Source of the DNA: Arthrobacter sp. StoSoilA2
Lineage (GTDB): Bacteria > Actinomycetota > Actinomycetes > Actinomycetales > Micrococcaceae
Length of the DNA stretch: 64,000 nt
Direction: 5' to 3'
NCBI RefSeq assembly: GCF_019977195.1
Contig: NZ_AP024643.1
Location: 3,596,001-3,660,000 of the forward strand
Shown: in pieces, positions 42,410-51,004 of the stretch
How positions within the stretch are numbered: position 1 is the stretch's first letter
Layout: the number at the start of each line of letters is the position of its first letter
Notes under the pieces: model-generated
Told to the model about the DNA's origin: nothing
The model's input: the letters and a program-made list of their open reading frames with translations, nothing else
The model's database searches: none
Translations under genes and position numbers: made by a program

Positions 42410-43864
42410 CTAGCCGCGCGAGATCTGGATCATTTCCTCACGCGGGACTACCTTGATGCGTTCCCGGATCACACCGTTGCCGTTGCCGGATTCGGACTCC
42501 GACTTGGACTTGGACCAGGCGGCACCGAGGGCGGCCTCGTGGGCATCCAAGCGGTTCCACCCCTCCCAGGTGGTGTATTCGATGCCGCGTTCTTCAAGGA
42601 GATCGATGATGGCCTGGGGGTCCGGGTTCTCTGCTGGCGGCAACGTGAGCCGGTCCTCGAGGAGGCAGCCGATCGTCTCCAGTGCATCGCCCTTGGTATG
42701 ACCGATCAGGCCTACAGGTCCACGCTTGATCCAGCCAGTGGCGTAGATTCCCGGCACGGGCTTGCCCTCGGCATCCAGGACGCGACCGCCGTCGTTCGGT
42801 ATGACACCGCGGCGGGCATCATACGGAAGCTCCTGAAGCGGCGAGCCGTGGTAGCCGATCGCGCGGTAGACGGACTGCACCGGGTACTCCAGGAATTCAC
42901 CGGTGCCCTTGACGTTGCCAGTTCCATCCAGTTGCATCCGCTCGAACTTGATGCCGGAAACCTTGCCGGGAGTTTCCGGCGAGTCCAGGATTTCCACGGG
43001 GCTGTGCAGGAAGTGCAAGTGCAGACGGCGCGAGGATGGCTGCTCGGATTCCGCGTGTTCTTCCACCAGCCAGTTGGTCATGGTGTTGACCATGGTCTTG
43101 ATCTGGTTGTTGGTACGGATTGCCTCATCGGAGGCTTCATCAAACTCGAAGTCCTCCGGGTACAGGACAATGTCGACGTCGTTGCAGTGGGACAGCTCCC
43201 GCAATTCCAGCGGGGTGAATTTAACCTGCGCAGGACCGCGGCGCCCAAACACGTGGACGTCGGTAACAGGCGACTTCTTCAAGCCCTCGTAGACGTTTTC
43301 GGGGATCTCGGTGACCAGCAGCTCATCGGGGTGCTTGACCAGCATGCGAGCCACATCAAGGGCAACGTTGCCGTTGCCGATGACGGCAATCTCCTTGGCG
43401 TCCAGCGGCCAATCCCGGGGAACGTCCGGGTGCCCGTCATACCAGGAAACAAAATCGGCTCCGCCGAAGGACCCTTCCAACCCGATGCCCGGGATGTTGA
43501 GGTCCGCGTCTTTGATGGCCCCCGTGGAGAAGATCACGGCGTCATAGAAAGCACGGAAATCGTGAAGCGTCAGATCCCGGCCGTAGGTGACGTTGCCCAG
43601 GAAGCGGATGTCGCCCCTGTCCAGGACCTTGTGCAGGGCGTTGACGATGCCCTTGATACGGGGGTGGTCCGGCGCCACGCCGTAGCGGATAAGCCCATAA
43701 GGGGCAGGGTACGCCTCAAAGAGATCGATGCTGACCTCCACGTCCCCATCCTTGACCTCGTTGGACTTGGTCAGGATGTCGGCGGCGTACACGCCGGCGG
43801 GACCGGCGCCCACGATGGCGACGCGAAGCGGACGTTTGGGGGTGGTTGCGGCTGAGTTGGACAC
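42410..43864 (-). CDS. fprA: Ferredoxin/NADP+ reductase, FprA-type (copy 1)
   Basis: This 484-residue flavoprotein has an N-terminal FAD motif (VAIVGAGPAGVYAAD), the segment RYGVAPDHPRIKG, the NADP motif VIGNGNVALDVARML, and PGIYATGWIKRGPVGLIGHTKGDA. It matches mycobacterial FprA and mammalian adrenodoxin reductase. It passes electrons from NADPH to a ferredoxin. No ferredoxin gene is adjacent. GTG start with GAAGGG upstream. It is about 70-75% like the second copy at 56003 by eye. Confidence 0.92.
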   Translation of the reverse strand: MSNSAATTPKRPLRVAIVGAGPAGVYAADILTKSNEVKDGDVEVSIDLFEAYPAPYGLIRYGVAPDHPRIKGIVNALHKVLDRGDIRFLGNVTYGRDLTLHDFRAFYDAVIFSTGAIKDADLNIPGIGLEGSFGGADFVSWYDGHPDVPRDWPLDAKEIAVIGNGNVALDVARMLVKHPDELLVTEIPENVYEGLKKSPVTDVHVFGRRGPAQVKFTPLELRELSHCNDVDIVLYPEDFEFDEASDEAIRTNNQIKTMVNTMTNWLVEEHAESEQPSSRRLHLHFLHSPVEILDSPETPGKVSGIKFERMQLDGTGNVKGTGEFLEYPVQSVYRAIGYHGSPLQELPYDARRGVIPNDGGRVLDAEGKPVPGIYATGWIKRGPVGLIGHTKGDALETIGCLLEDRLTLPPAENPDPQAIIDLLEERGIEYTTWEGWNRLDAHEAALGAAWSKSKSESESGNGNGVIRERIKVVPREEMIQISRG

Positions 43865-44031
43865 CGTAAGCCCTTCCGAAGCAGTAAGCCACGCCGTTGT
43901 TGGGGCGCGCAGATTCCAATTCTAGATGTCCGCCCCGCACCCGGCCTCCTATATGGCGGGAGTCACAAGAAAACGGTCGATTGATGCCAACATTGCGGAA
44001 TATTGCGTTCCCATTTGGTGTTGGCGACATT

Positions 44032-45084
44032 GTGTCGACACCCGAGCAGATCACCGCAAACTCGTCCATTTCCAGCCAGCCCGCGACTGTGAGTGCGTCC
44101 AGTGAACTTAGCGGCGACACCTCTGGCGGCAGGACCCGCGGAGGAAAGCCTGTCTGGAGCGAGTCGACGGCGGGAATCCTCTTTGGCATTGGTGCTTACA
44201 GTCTGTGGGGACTGCTTCCGCTGTACTTCCTCGCGCTTCAACCGGCGGGGGCAATCGAAATCGTTGCCAACCGCGTGGTTTGGTCGCTGCTCTTCTGCGC
44301 GTTGCTGATCACGGTCACGCGGGCGTGGAGGGTCTTCGGCGCCGCCGTGAAGGACCGCTCCGTCTTTGGCCCACTGGCATTGGCAGCTGGATTGATAGCC
44401 ATCAACTGGCTGACCTATACCTTCGGTGTCACCACAGGGCACGCAGTGGAAACGTCCCTTGGATACTTCATCAACCCGTTGGTGTCGGTCCTGCTCGGCG
44501 TATTCGTGCTCAAGGAGAAGTTGCGGCCACTCCAATGGGCAGCAGTGGGCATCGGCTTTGTTGCGGTGGGCGTCCTGACCTTTTCCTACGGGCAGCTTCC
44601 CTGGATTGCGTTGATCCTGGCCTTCAGCTTCGGTCTCTATGGGTTCGTTAAGAAGCGGGTCGGTCCCAGGGTCGATGCGCTCACCAGCCTCTCCGTTGAA
44701 ACAGTGGTCCTGGCTCCCCTGGCAGCCGCCACCATGGTTGTCCTGGGCGTAAGCGGCGTCGCGACACTCACCGCCCATGGGCCCGGGCATTTCTGGTTGC
44801 TTCTTGCATCGGGCGTTATCACGGCTGTGCCGCTGCTCTTCTTCGGCGCCTCAGCCCGTCGCCTGCCCATGACCACCATAGGTCTGCTCCAATATTTCGC
44901 ACCGATTCTTCAGTTCATCGTGGCGCTGGCCGTCTTCAACGAGACCATGACCACGGCCCGCTGGATCGGATTCTGCGTGGTGTGGCTCGCCCTGCTGGTG
45001 CTCACGGTGGACATGCTGCGCACGGCCAGGAAGAACTCGTCGATGAAGAAAAAGGCCCGGACCGCGGCCGCTGGGGGAGCCTAG
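44032..45084 (+). CDS. rarD: RarD-type EamA/DMT transporter
   Basis: This protein is 350 residues from the GTG at 44032; an ATG at 43984 in the same frame is also possible, with a weak ribosome site either way. It has ten helices in two five-helix EamA halves: GIGAYSLWGLLPLYFLAL at the start and the RarD-specific GVTTGHAVETSLGYFINPL. RarD proteins confer chloramphenicol resistance in E. coli when overexpressed; the natural substrate is unknown. The first 35 residues are disordered. Confidence 0.88.
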   Translation: MSTPEQITANSSISSQPATVSASSELSGDTSGGRTRGGKPVWSESTAGILFGIGAYSLWGLLPLYFLALQPAGAIEIVANRVVWSLLFCALLITVTRAWRVFGAAVKDRSVFGPLALAAGLIAINWLTYTFGVTTGHAVETSLGYFINPLVSVLLGVFVLKEKLRPLQWAAVGIGFVAVGVLTFSYGQLPWIALILAFSFGLYGFVKKRVGPRVDALTSLSVETVVLAPLAAATMVVLGVSGVATLTAHGPGHFWLLLASGVITAVPLLFFGASARRLPMTTIGLLQYFAPILQFIVALAVFNETMTTARWIGFCVVWLALLVLTVDMLRTARKNSSMKKKARTAAAGGA

Positions 45085-45396
45085 CTCCCGCCGTCGAGCG
45101 CTTCCTACAACGAGGTCGCCGGAACCGTGCGTGAGAGCCCGGAAACCTCGGGCGGTCTCGACACGTTCCCGCGTTCTCGGCGTGTGAGCACTTTTGTTCA
45201 TTTCTGTTGAGGGGTCCACCAAGCGGACATAAGGTTGCGGAAACTTTCGCCGCCACGTCCACCCCCAACTTGCCAATATCCAGAGGCACACCCAAGTACC
45301 TGGCATTCACGGGTCTTCCCAGATCGGGAACAACCACAGATGACAGTCACATGGATATGCCCGGCTTTGCTGGCAACAGTTTTGAACGGAGCCGTT
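45085..45396. other. 312-base intergenic region with repeat-like element
   Basis: Bases 45085-45190 hold an imperfect inverted element sharing words GCGCTTCCT-CAACGAGG-CGCCG and CCCGGAAACCTC with 47839-47956. The rest holds the leader of the lyase gene and possibly an ATG at 45340. I see no other gene. Confidence 0.6.
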
Positions 45397-47838
45397 TTGA
45401 CCCTCAATGGACCCACACTGAGCCGTAGGACCCTCTTCCGCGCTGCTGGTGCCGCCGCACTGGCCGGAGCCCTGCTTTCCAGCTCTGCCCCGGCCTTTGC
45501 GGAACCGGCACCCGGGCTACAGGAACTCATAGGACGCCGCCGCATGGTCCTCACAGGCGGACAAAGTGCTGCGGGCATCCCGGAGCTTGCTGCCCAGCTG
45601 CAGGGAATGGGGAAAACCGCGGAAAATTGGTGGACTTCCCTGGATAAGACAGCCACCCGGACGTCCTTGTGGAATGACGTTCCCCTGACAGGCATTGGAC
45701 AGTCGACGGCGGCCACAGGCAACATGGGCCTGCACTTCAACCGCCTCTATGACATGGCCTTGGGTTATGCGGTTCCAGGAAATCCTTACGCCGGCAACCC
45801 TCAATTGGCCGCGGACATAGTGGCTGGCCTGAAACTCCTGAATGACACCGCCTACAAATCCGGAATGCGGGCAGCGGGCAACTGGTGGTTCTGGGAGATA
45901 GGTGTGCCACGCAAAACGGTGGACATCCTCACATTGATGTACGCAGAGGTCCCCGAAGACCTGCGGACGTCATTGCTGGCAGCCGTCCGCTGGTTCGCGC
46001 CGAACCCTAATTGGCGTGGACGCGCCACATCCCTTGCAGAGACCGGGGCAAACCGCGTGGACAAGTCCCTAGCCTGCTGCATGCGGGGCATCCTGGACAA
46101 CAATGTGGACGATATTGCCCTTGGCAGGGACGCCTTGAGTGACACCGTCCGCGGCGGGACCAACAGCGTTTTCACGTACGTAACCAGCGGCGATGGCTTC
46201 TACACAGACGGTTCGTTCGTGCAGCACGGTTATCTGCCCTATGCCGGCACCTACGGTGTGGTGGCTCTGGCTGGCATCGCCGAGATCATAGCGATGCTCG
46301 GTGGAAGCACGTGGGCAGTAAACGACCCCAAGCGCACAGTGCTCCTGGATGCAGTGGAGGACACCTATGCACCCTTCGTGTGGGACGGCCGCATCATGGA
46401 CACCATTCGCGGCCGTGCCGTGTCCCGTCAGCGCGAGCCCGACTACGTCAGTGGCTTTGCCCTCATCTCCGCCGTCTTGCTGCTGGCACCCGGCTGCGAT
46501 GAGCCCTACCGTTCAAGGTTCCTCGCCTTGGCCAAAGGCTGGCTGGAACGCTGTGCCGACCAGAAACTCGTGGGGCATCCAACACAGAGCCTGGCGAAGT
46601 CCTTGTTGTCGCTTGGCGTCCTGTCCGATTCCGCAGTGGTTTCAGCACCGGCACCGGTGTATAGCCGGATGTTCGCCGACCAGGACCGGCTGGTCCACCA
46701 CAGACCACAGTGGGGATGCACGGTGAACCTTTCATCCAAGCGCATCGGCCGCTACGAGTGGGGCAACAGCGAGAACAACCTTGGCTGGTACCAAGGCGAC
46801 GGCATGACTTTCCTTTACACGCGCCAGGACCCCTCCCAATTCAGCGCGGACTTCTGGCCCACGGTGGACCCGTATGGCCTTCCCGGAACCACCGTGAACG
46901 ACCAGACCCGGGCCAGTGGAGCCGGCGGCGCGGGAACCGGCATCCCGCGCGCGTTCCAAGCCTTCGCCGGCGGGCTCACGGTAGATGGGCGCTGGGGTGT
47001 CATCGGCATGGACCACCTCAACCACAACAAGACAGTGTCCGGACGCAAATCATGGTTCTTCCTGGACGACGCCGTGGTCTGCCTGGGCGCCGGCATCTCG
47101 GGCACTGGTGGGGCTGCGGTACGGACCACCATCGAGAACAGGTCCTTTGCTCCGGGTTCAGTGCCTTCCCTGCGGACGGATTCCCGGAACCGTTCCCTGG
47201 CTCCCGGGGACGCCGCCGTGACGGTTCAGAGGTCGGTCCACATCGACGGTCATGGCGGCTACGTCTTCCTGGAAGCGCCGGGCGTCTCCGGTTCTACGGA
47301 GGTGGCGGTGATCCACCGGACAGGAAGCTGGTTTGACGTCAACTCCGGAGCAGACACGGGAGGATCCCCTGATCCTGTCACCCGGGACTACGTGACCATC
47401 ACGCATCACCACGGGGTGGATCCTGTGGGAGCTGGCTACGCATATATGGTGTTGCCTGCCGCAAGCCATGAAGTCACGTTCTCAGAGTCCGCAAACCACG
47501 GCGTGAAAGTGCTGGCCAACTCGGCGGACGTCCACATGGTGAAGGTCGCCAAGGACAAGTTGGTGATGGCCAACTTCTTCGCAGCTGGCGGCGTTGGGGA
47601 TTACTCGGTCTCAGGGCCTTGCACGCTTGCTCTGCGCCACAGCGGCGACACGCTGGCCGTGTCCGTGGCAGATCCATCACGGACGCAGTCCTCTGTGCGG
47701 ATCACGCTCGCTGGCTCCGCGTGGGGCACCCTGGTGGATTCCGATGCCGGGGTGGCGTTGGTCAGCGCCTCTCCCCTGGTCATCGACGTCCAACTCGACG
47801 GACACGGCCACCAGAAAAACCTTACGCTGGGCACTTAG
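45397..47838 (+). CDS. Secreted polysaccharide lyase family 8 (hyaluronate/chondroitin/xanthan lyase type)
   Basis: This 813-residue protein starts at a TTG with ACGGAG six bases upstream, giving a Tat signal (LSRRTLFRAAGAAALAGALL). The frame is open further upstream (ATG at 45340), but then the signal sits less well. The PL8 alpha/alpha-toroid is seen in NWWFWEIGVPR. The catalytic set of the family is present: Asn219 in TGANRVD, His277 and Tyr286 in SFVQHGYLPYAGTYG, and Arg in DTIRGRAVSR. C-terminal beta-sandwich domains follow. It cleaves uronic-acid-containing glycans by elimination; which one is not decidable here. No sugar-uptake genes are adjacent. Confidence 0.9.
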   Translation: MTLNGPTLSRRTLFRAAGAAALAGALLSSSAPAFAEPAPGLQELIGRRRMVLTGGQSAAGIPELAAQLQGMGKTAENWWTSLDKTATRTSLWNDVPLTGIGQSTAATGNMGLHFNRLYDMALGYAVPGNPYAGNPQLAADIVAGLKLLNDTAYKSGMRAAGNWWFWEIGVPRKTVDILTLMYAEVPEDLRTSLLAAVRWFAPNPNWRGRATSLAETGANRVDKSLACCMRGILDNNVDDIALGRDALSDTVRGGTNSVFTYVTSGDGFYTDGSFVQHGYLPYAGTYGVVALAGIAEIIAMLGGSTWAVNDPKRTVLLDAVEDTYAPFVWDGRIMDTIRGRAVSRQREPDYVSGFALISAVLLLAPGCDEPYRSRFLALAKGWLERCADQKLVGHPTQSLAKSLLSLGVLSDSAVVSAPAPVYSRMFADQDRLVHHRPQWGCTVNLSSKRIGRYEWGNSENNLGWYQGDGMTFLYTRQDPSQFSADFWPTVDPYGLPGTTVNDQTRASGAGGAGTGIPRAFQAFAGGLTVDGRWGVIGMDHLNHNKTVSGRKSWFFLDDAVVCLGAGISGTGGAAVRTTIENRSFAPGSVPSLRTDSRNRSLAPGDAAVTVQRSVHIDGHGGYVFLEAPGVSGSTEVAVIHRTGSWFDVNSGADTGGSPDPVTRDYVTITHHHGVDPVGAGYAYMVLPAASHEVTFSESANHGVKVLANSADVHMVKVAKDKLVMANFFAAGGVGDYSVSGPCTLALRHSGDTLAVSVADPSRTQSSVRITLAGSAWGTLVDSDAGVALVSASPLVIDVQLDGHGHQKNLTLGT

Positions 47839-47956
47839 GCGGGCTCCGCCGTCGTGCGCTTCCTGCAACGAGGACGCCGAGGACGCGGGAAAGGTGCCAG
47901 ACCGCCCGGAAACCTCCGGCGAACTCAGCGCCTTCCCTCGAACCCGGCGTTAAACG
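47839..47956. repeat. Repeat-like element after the PL8 gene (relative of 45085)
   Basis: Sequence words GCCGTCGTGCGCTTCCTGCAACGAGG and CGCCCGGAAACCTC match those at 45085-45190 with scattered differences and shifted spacing. Both copies start right at a stop codon and together flank the lyase gene. The match is imperfect and the element type is unknown. Confidence 0.55.
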
Positions 47957-47960
47957 CACG

Positions 47961-47989
47961 AGGAGGGCCGGGAAAACCCCGGCCCTCCT
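47961..47989 (-). terminator. Terminator hairpin after gabT
   Basis: AGGAGGGCCGGG and its complement flank a short A/C loop (minus strand loop GTTTT). It lies 20 bases beyond the gabT stop at 48009. No long T-run follows, so the efficiency is uncertain. Confidence 0.75.
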
Positions 47990-48008
47990 GCGTTACAGCG
48001 AGAAAGTC

Positions 48009-49364
48009 TTACGCGTTGGCCTTGATGGCTGCAGCGAGCACCTCGAGGCCGTCGAGGAGCAGTTCGTCGCTGATGACCAGCGGCGGAAGGAGGCGGATCA
48101 CGTTGCCGTAGGTGCCACAGGTCAGGATGATGACGCCTTCCTGGAGGCACGCAGCGGCTACAGCCTTGGTGAGCTCGGCGTTCGGTTCCTTGGAGCCGGG
48201 CTGGACAAGTTCGATCGCCAGCATGGCGCCACGGCCGCGGACATCGCCAACCACGGAAACTTCTTCGGCCAGTTCGCGGAGCTTGCCCAGGGCGAGCTCT
48301 TCGATGTGGCGGGCGCGGCCGTTGAGGTCGTGCTGCTCCATGGTGTCGATGGCTGCAAGTGCTGCTGCGCAAGCAACCGGGTTGCCACCGTAGGTGCCGC
48401 CGAGGCCGCCCGGGTGTACGGCGTCGAGCAGGTCGGCGCGGCCGGTGATCGCGGACAGCGGGAGGCCGCCGGCGATGCCCTTGGCCATGGTGATGATGTC
48501 CGGGACAACACCTTCGTGGTCAACGGCGAACCATTCGCCGGTGCGGCAGAAGCCGGACTGGACCTCGTCGGCGATGAAGACGATGCCCTTTTCCTTGGCC
48601 CATGCGGACAGTGCCGGGAGGAAGCCTTCGGCCGGAACGATGAAGCCACCCTCGCCCTGGATGGGCTCGATGATGATCGCGGCAACCTGGTCGCCACCGA
48701 TCTGCTTCTCGATCATGGTGATGGCGCGCTTGGCGGCCTCGGCACCTGTGATCTCCGGGTTCTCTTCACGGAACGGGTAGCTCATGGGCATGCGGTAGAC
48801 CTCGGGCGCGAACGGGCCGAAGTTGGTCTTGTACGGCATGGCCTTGGCGGTAAGTGCCATGGTCAGGTTGGTGCGGCCGTGGTAGGCGTGGTCGAAGGCC
48901 ACCACTGCGTCGCGGCCGGTAGCCAGGCGTGCAACCTTGACGGCGTTCTCCACGGCTTCAGCGCCGGAGTTGAACAGCACGGTGCGCTTGGCGTGGTCGC
49001 CCGGGGTGAGGCGGTTGAGCTGCTCGGCCACGGCTACGTAACCCTCGTACGGGGTCACCATGAAGCAGGTGTGCGTGAAGTGCGCAGCAGCTTCCTGGAC
49101 AGCGGCGACGACGGCGGGATCGGACGCGCCGACGCTGGTCACGGCAATGCCGGAGCCGAGGTCAATGAAGGAGTTGCCGTCGACGTCGCGGATGATGCCG
49201 CCGTCGGCGTCTTCAACGTAAACGGGGACGCCGGATGCAACGCCGGCAGCAACGACGGCGGAGCGACGGTCGGCCAGTGCCTGCGACTTGGGGCCGGGGA
49301 AGGCGCCGTTGATGTTGCGCTTCTGCTCGATGCGGTACGAGAGTTCGTTCGCGGTAGTGGTCAT
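48009..49364 (-). CDS. gabT: 4-aminobutyrate aminotransferase
   Basis: This 451-residue class-III PLP aminotransferase has the GABA-type segments FNSGAEAVENAVKVAR, AFDHAYHGRTNLTMALT and the PLP lysine in ITMAKGIAGGLPLSA. It converts GABA and 2-oxoglutarate to succinic semialdehyde and glutamate. It follows the aldehyde dehydrogenase gene by 63 bases on the same strand. An AAAGG site lies before the ATG. Confidence 0.93.
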   Translation of the reverse strand: MTTTANELSYRIEQKRNINGAFPGPKSQALADRRSAVVAAGVASGVPVYVEDADGGIIRDVDGNSFIDLGSGIAVTSVGASDPAVVAAVQEAAAHFTHTCFMVTPYEGYVAVAEQLNRLTPGDHAKRTVLFNSGAEAVENAVKVARLATGRDAVVAFDHAYHGRTNLTMALTAKAMPYKTNFGPFAPEVYRMPMSYPFREENPEITGAEAAKRAITMIEKQIGGDQVAAIIIEPIQGEGGFIVPAEGFLPALSAWAKEKGIVFIADEVQSGFCRTGEWFAVDHEGVVPDIITMAKGIAGGLPLSAITGRADLLDAVHPGGLGGTYGGNPVACAAALAAIDTMEQHDLNGRARHIEELALGKLRELAEEVSVVGDVRGRGAMLAIELVQPGSKEPNAELTKAVAAACLQEGVIILTCGTYGNVIRLLPPLVISDELLLDGLEVLAAAIKANA

Positions 49365-49427
49365 GGGGTGATTGCCTTTCTGGGAAGCCAGGGGTGGAGG
49401 GTTACGCGACTGCGTTATGCAACCGGG

Positions 49428-50858
49428 TTATGCATCCAGTGCACTCATTACGTGCTTGATGCGGGTGTAGTCCTCGACCCCGTACATGGAGAGGTCCTTG
49501 CCGTAGCCGGACTGCTTGAAGCCGCCGTGGGGCATCTCTGCCGTCAGGAGGATGTGGGTGTTGATCCAGACAGCACCGAAGTCCAGGTCGCGGCTCATGC
49601 GCATGGCCGTTCCGTGGTCGGTGGTCCAGACGCTGGACGCCAGGGCGTATTCGACGTCGTTGGCCAACTCGAGCGCTTCGGCTTCCGTGCTGAACTTCTG
49701 GACGGTGATGACCGGACCGAAGGTTTCCTTCTGCACGATGTCATCGGTCTGCTTGGCACCGGAGATGATGGTGGGCTCGAAGAAGAAGCCCTTCTCGCCT
49801 GCGCGGTGGCCACCGATCTCGATCTTGCAGTTTGCCGGGAGGTGCTCCACCACCGAGGTGACGGCGTTGAAGTGGTTCACGTTGTTCAGCGGGCCGAAGT
49901 AGTTCTCTTCGTCGTTCTGCGAACCGGTGTGCAGGGTCTTGGTGTGCTCCACCATTGCTGCCACAACGTCATCGTGGACGGAGTCTTCCACCAGCACACG
50001 GGTGATGGCAGTGCAGTCCTGGCCCGCGTTGAAGAAGGCGAATTCGGCGATGGCCGCAGCGCTCTTCTTGATGTCGGCGTCCTTGAAGACAATGGCCGGA
50101 GCCTTGCCGCCAAGCTCCAGGTGGGCACGCTTGAGCCCCTTGGCTGCGCCGCTGGCGACCGCGATGCCGGCGCGGACGGAACCGGTGATGGACACGAGGC
50201 CGGGGACCTTGTGGTCAACCATCATGGCGCCGGTTTCGCCGGTGCCGAGCACAACGTTGAGCACGCCGGCGGGGAAGATCTCTCCTGCGAGGCGAGCCAG
50301 GACCAAGGTGGATTCGGGGGTGGTGTCCGAGGGCTTGAGGACAACGGTGTTGCCGGCTGCAAGGGCGGGACCGATCTTCCAGATAGCCATCAGGAACGGG
50401 TAGTTCCACGGGGCAACCTGGGCTACGACGCCGATCGGTTCGCGGCGAACGTAGGAGGTGTGGCCCTCAAAGTACTCCCCTGCGGACTTGCCTTCCATGA
50501 TGCGTGCTGCACCGGCGAAGAAGCGGAGCTGGTCTGCGCCGGCGGCAACTTCCTCGGAAGCGATCAGGGACCGGACCTGGCCGGTGTTGCGGTGCTGGGC
50601 GTCAACGAGTTCCTCGCTGTTGGCCTCCACGGCGTCGGAGAGCTTGAGCAGCATGAGCTGGCGCTGGCCCGGCGTAACGTGCTTCCACGTCTTGAAGGCT
50701 TCGCTGGCTGCGGTCATGGCGGCGTCAACATCGGCCTGCACCGAAATCGGCGACTTGGCAACGATCTCCCCGTTGGTAGGGTTCACGATGTCCAGGAGAC
50801 CCGTACCTGCCGGCGTAACGAATTCGCCGTTGATGAAGTTCTGCAAGGTTTGAACCAC
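49428..50858 (-). CDS. Gamma-aminobutyraldehyde/succinate semialdehyde-type dehydrogenase
   Basis: This 476-residue aldehyde dehydrogenase has the catalytic Glu in ELGGKAPAIVF and the Cys in FFNAGQDCTAITR. The NAGQDCTA form and overall sequence are closest to the aminobutyraldehyde dehydrogenase (PatD/YdcW-like) branch rather than GabD. The GTG at 50858 has AGAGGG nine bases upstream, so I prefer it to the TTG at 50867. With GabT it would turn putrescine-derived aminobutyraldehyde into succinic semialdehyde via GABA. Confidence 0.88.
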   Translation of the reverse strand: MVQTLQNFINGEFVTPAGTGLLDIVNPTNGEIVAKSPISVQADVDAAMTAASEAFKTWKHVTPGQRQLMLLKLSDAVEANSEELVDAQHRNTGQVRSLIASEEVAAGADQLRFFAGAARIMEGKSAGEYFEGHTSYVRREPIGVVAQVAPWNYPFLMAIWKIGPALAAGNTVVLKPSDTTPESTLVLARLAGEIFPAGVLNVVLGTGETGAMMVDHKVPGLVSITGSVRAGIAVASGAAKGLKRAHLELGGKAPAIVFKDADIKKSAAAIAEFAFFNAGQDCTAITRVLVEDSVHDDVVAAMVEHTKTLHTGSQNDEENYFGPLNNVNHFNAVTSVVEHLPANCKIEIGGHRAGEKGFFFEPTIISGAKQTDDIVQKETFGPVITVQKFSTEAEALELANDVEYALASSVWTTDHGTAMRMSRDLDFGAVWINTHILLTAEMPHGGFKQSGYGKDLSMYGVEDYTRIKHVMSALDA

Positions 50859-51004
50859 GGTGTGCAACCCTCTTTCGGTGTCTGGGGCATGGGTTTTAGC
50901 TGATCAGAGCCTATGCCAGCGAAGGGGTCCAAGGAATAGTCAGCTGCACACACCGGCATACCCTCCTTAGTGCGCTTGACCAGCGCCGGGTTACGCTTGT
51001 AACC

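Noticed and set aside
45235..45396. Upstream extension of the PL8 gene to 45235
   Set aside because: The N-terminal extension is Pro/Arg-rich and pushes the Tat signal 54 or more residues inward; the TTG at 45397 with a ribosome site fits better.
47619..50903. A 1,094-codon open frame on the plus strand opposite gabT and the aldehyde dehydrogenase
   Set aside because: It is the antisense of two well-conserved enzymes; its translation is Gly/Val/His-rich without any domain, a usual effect of GC-rich codon bias.
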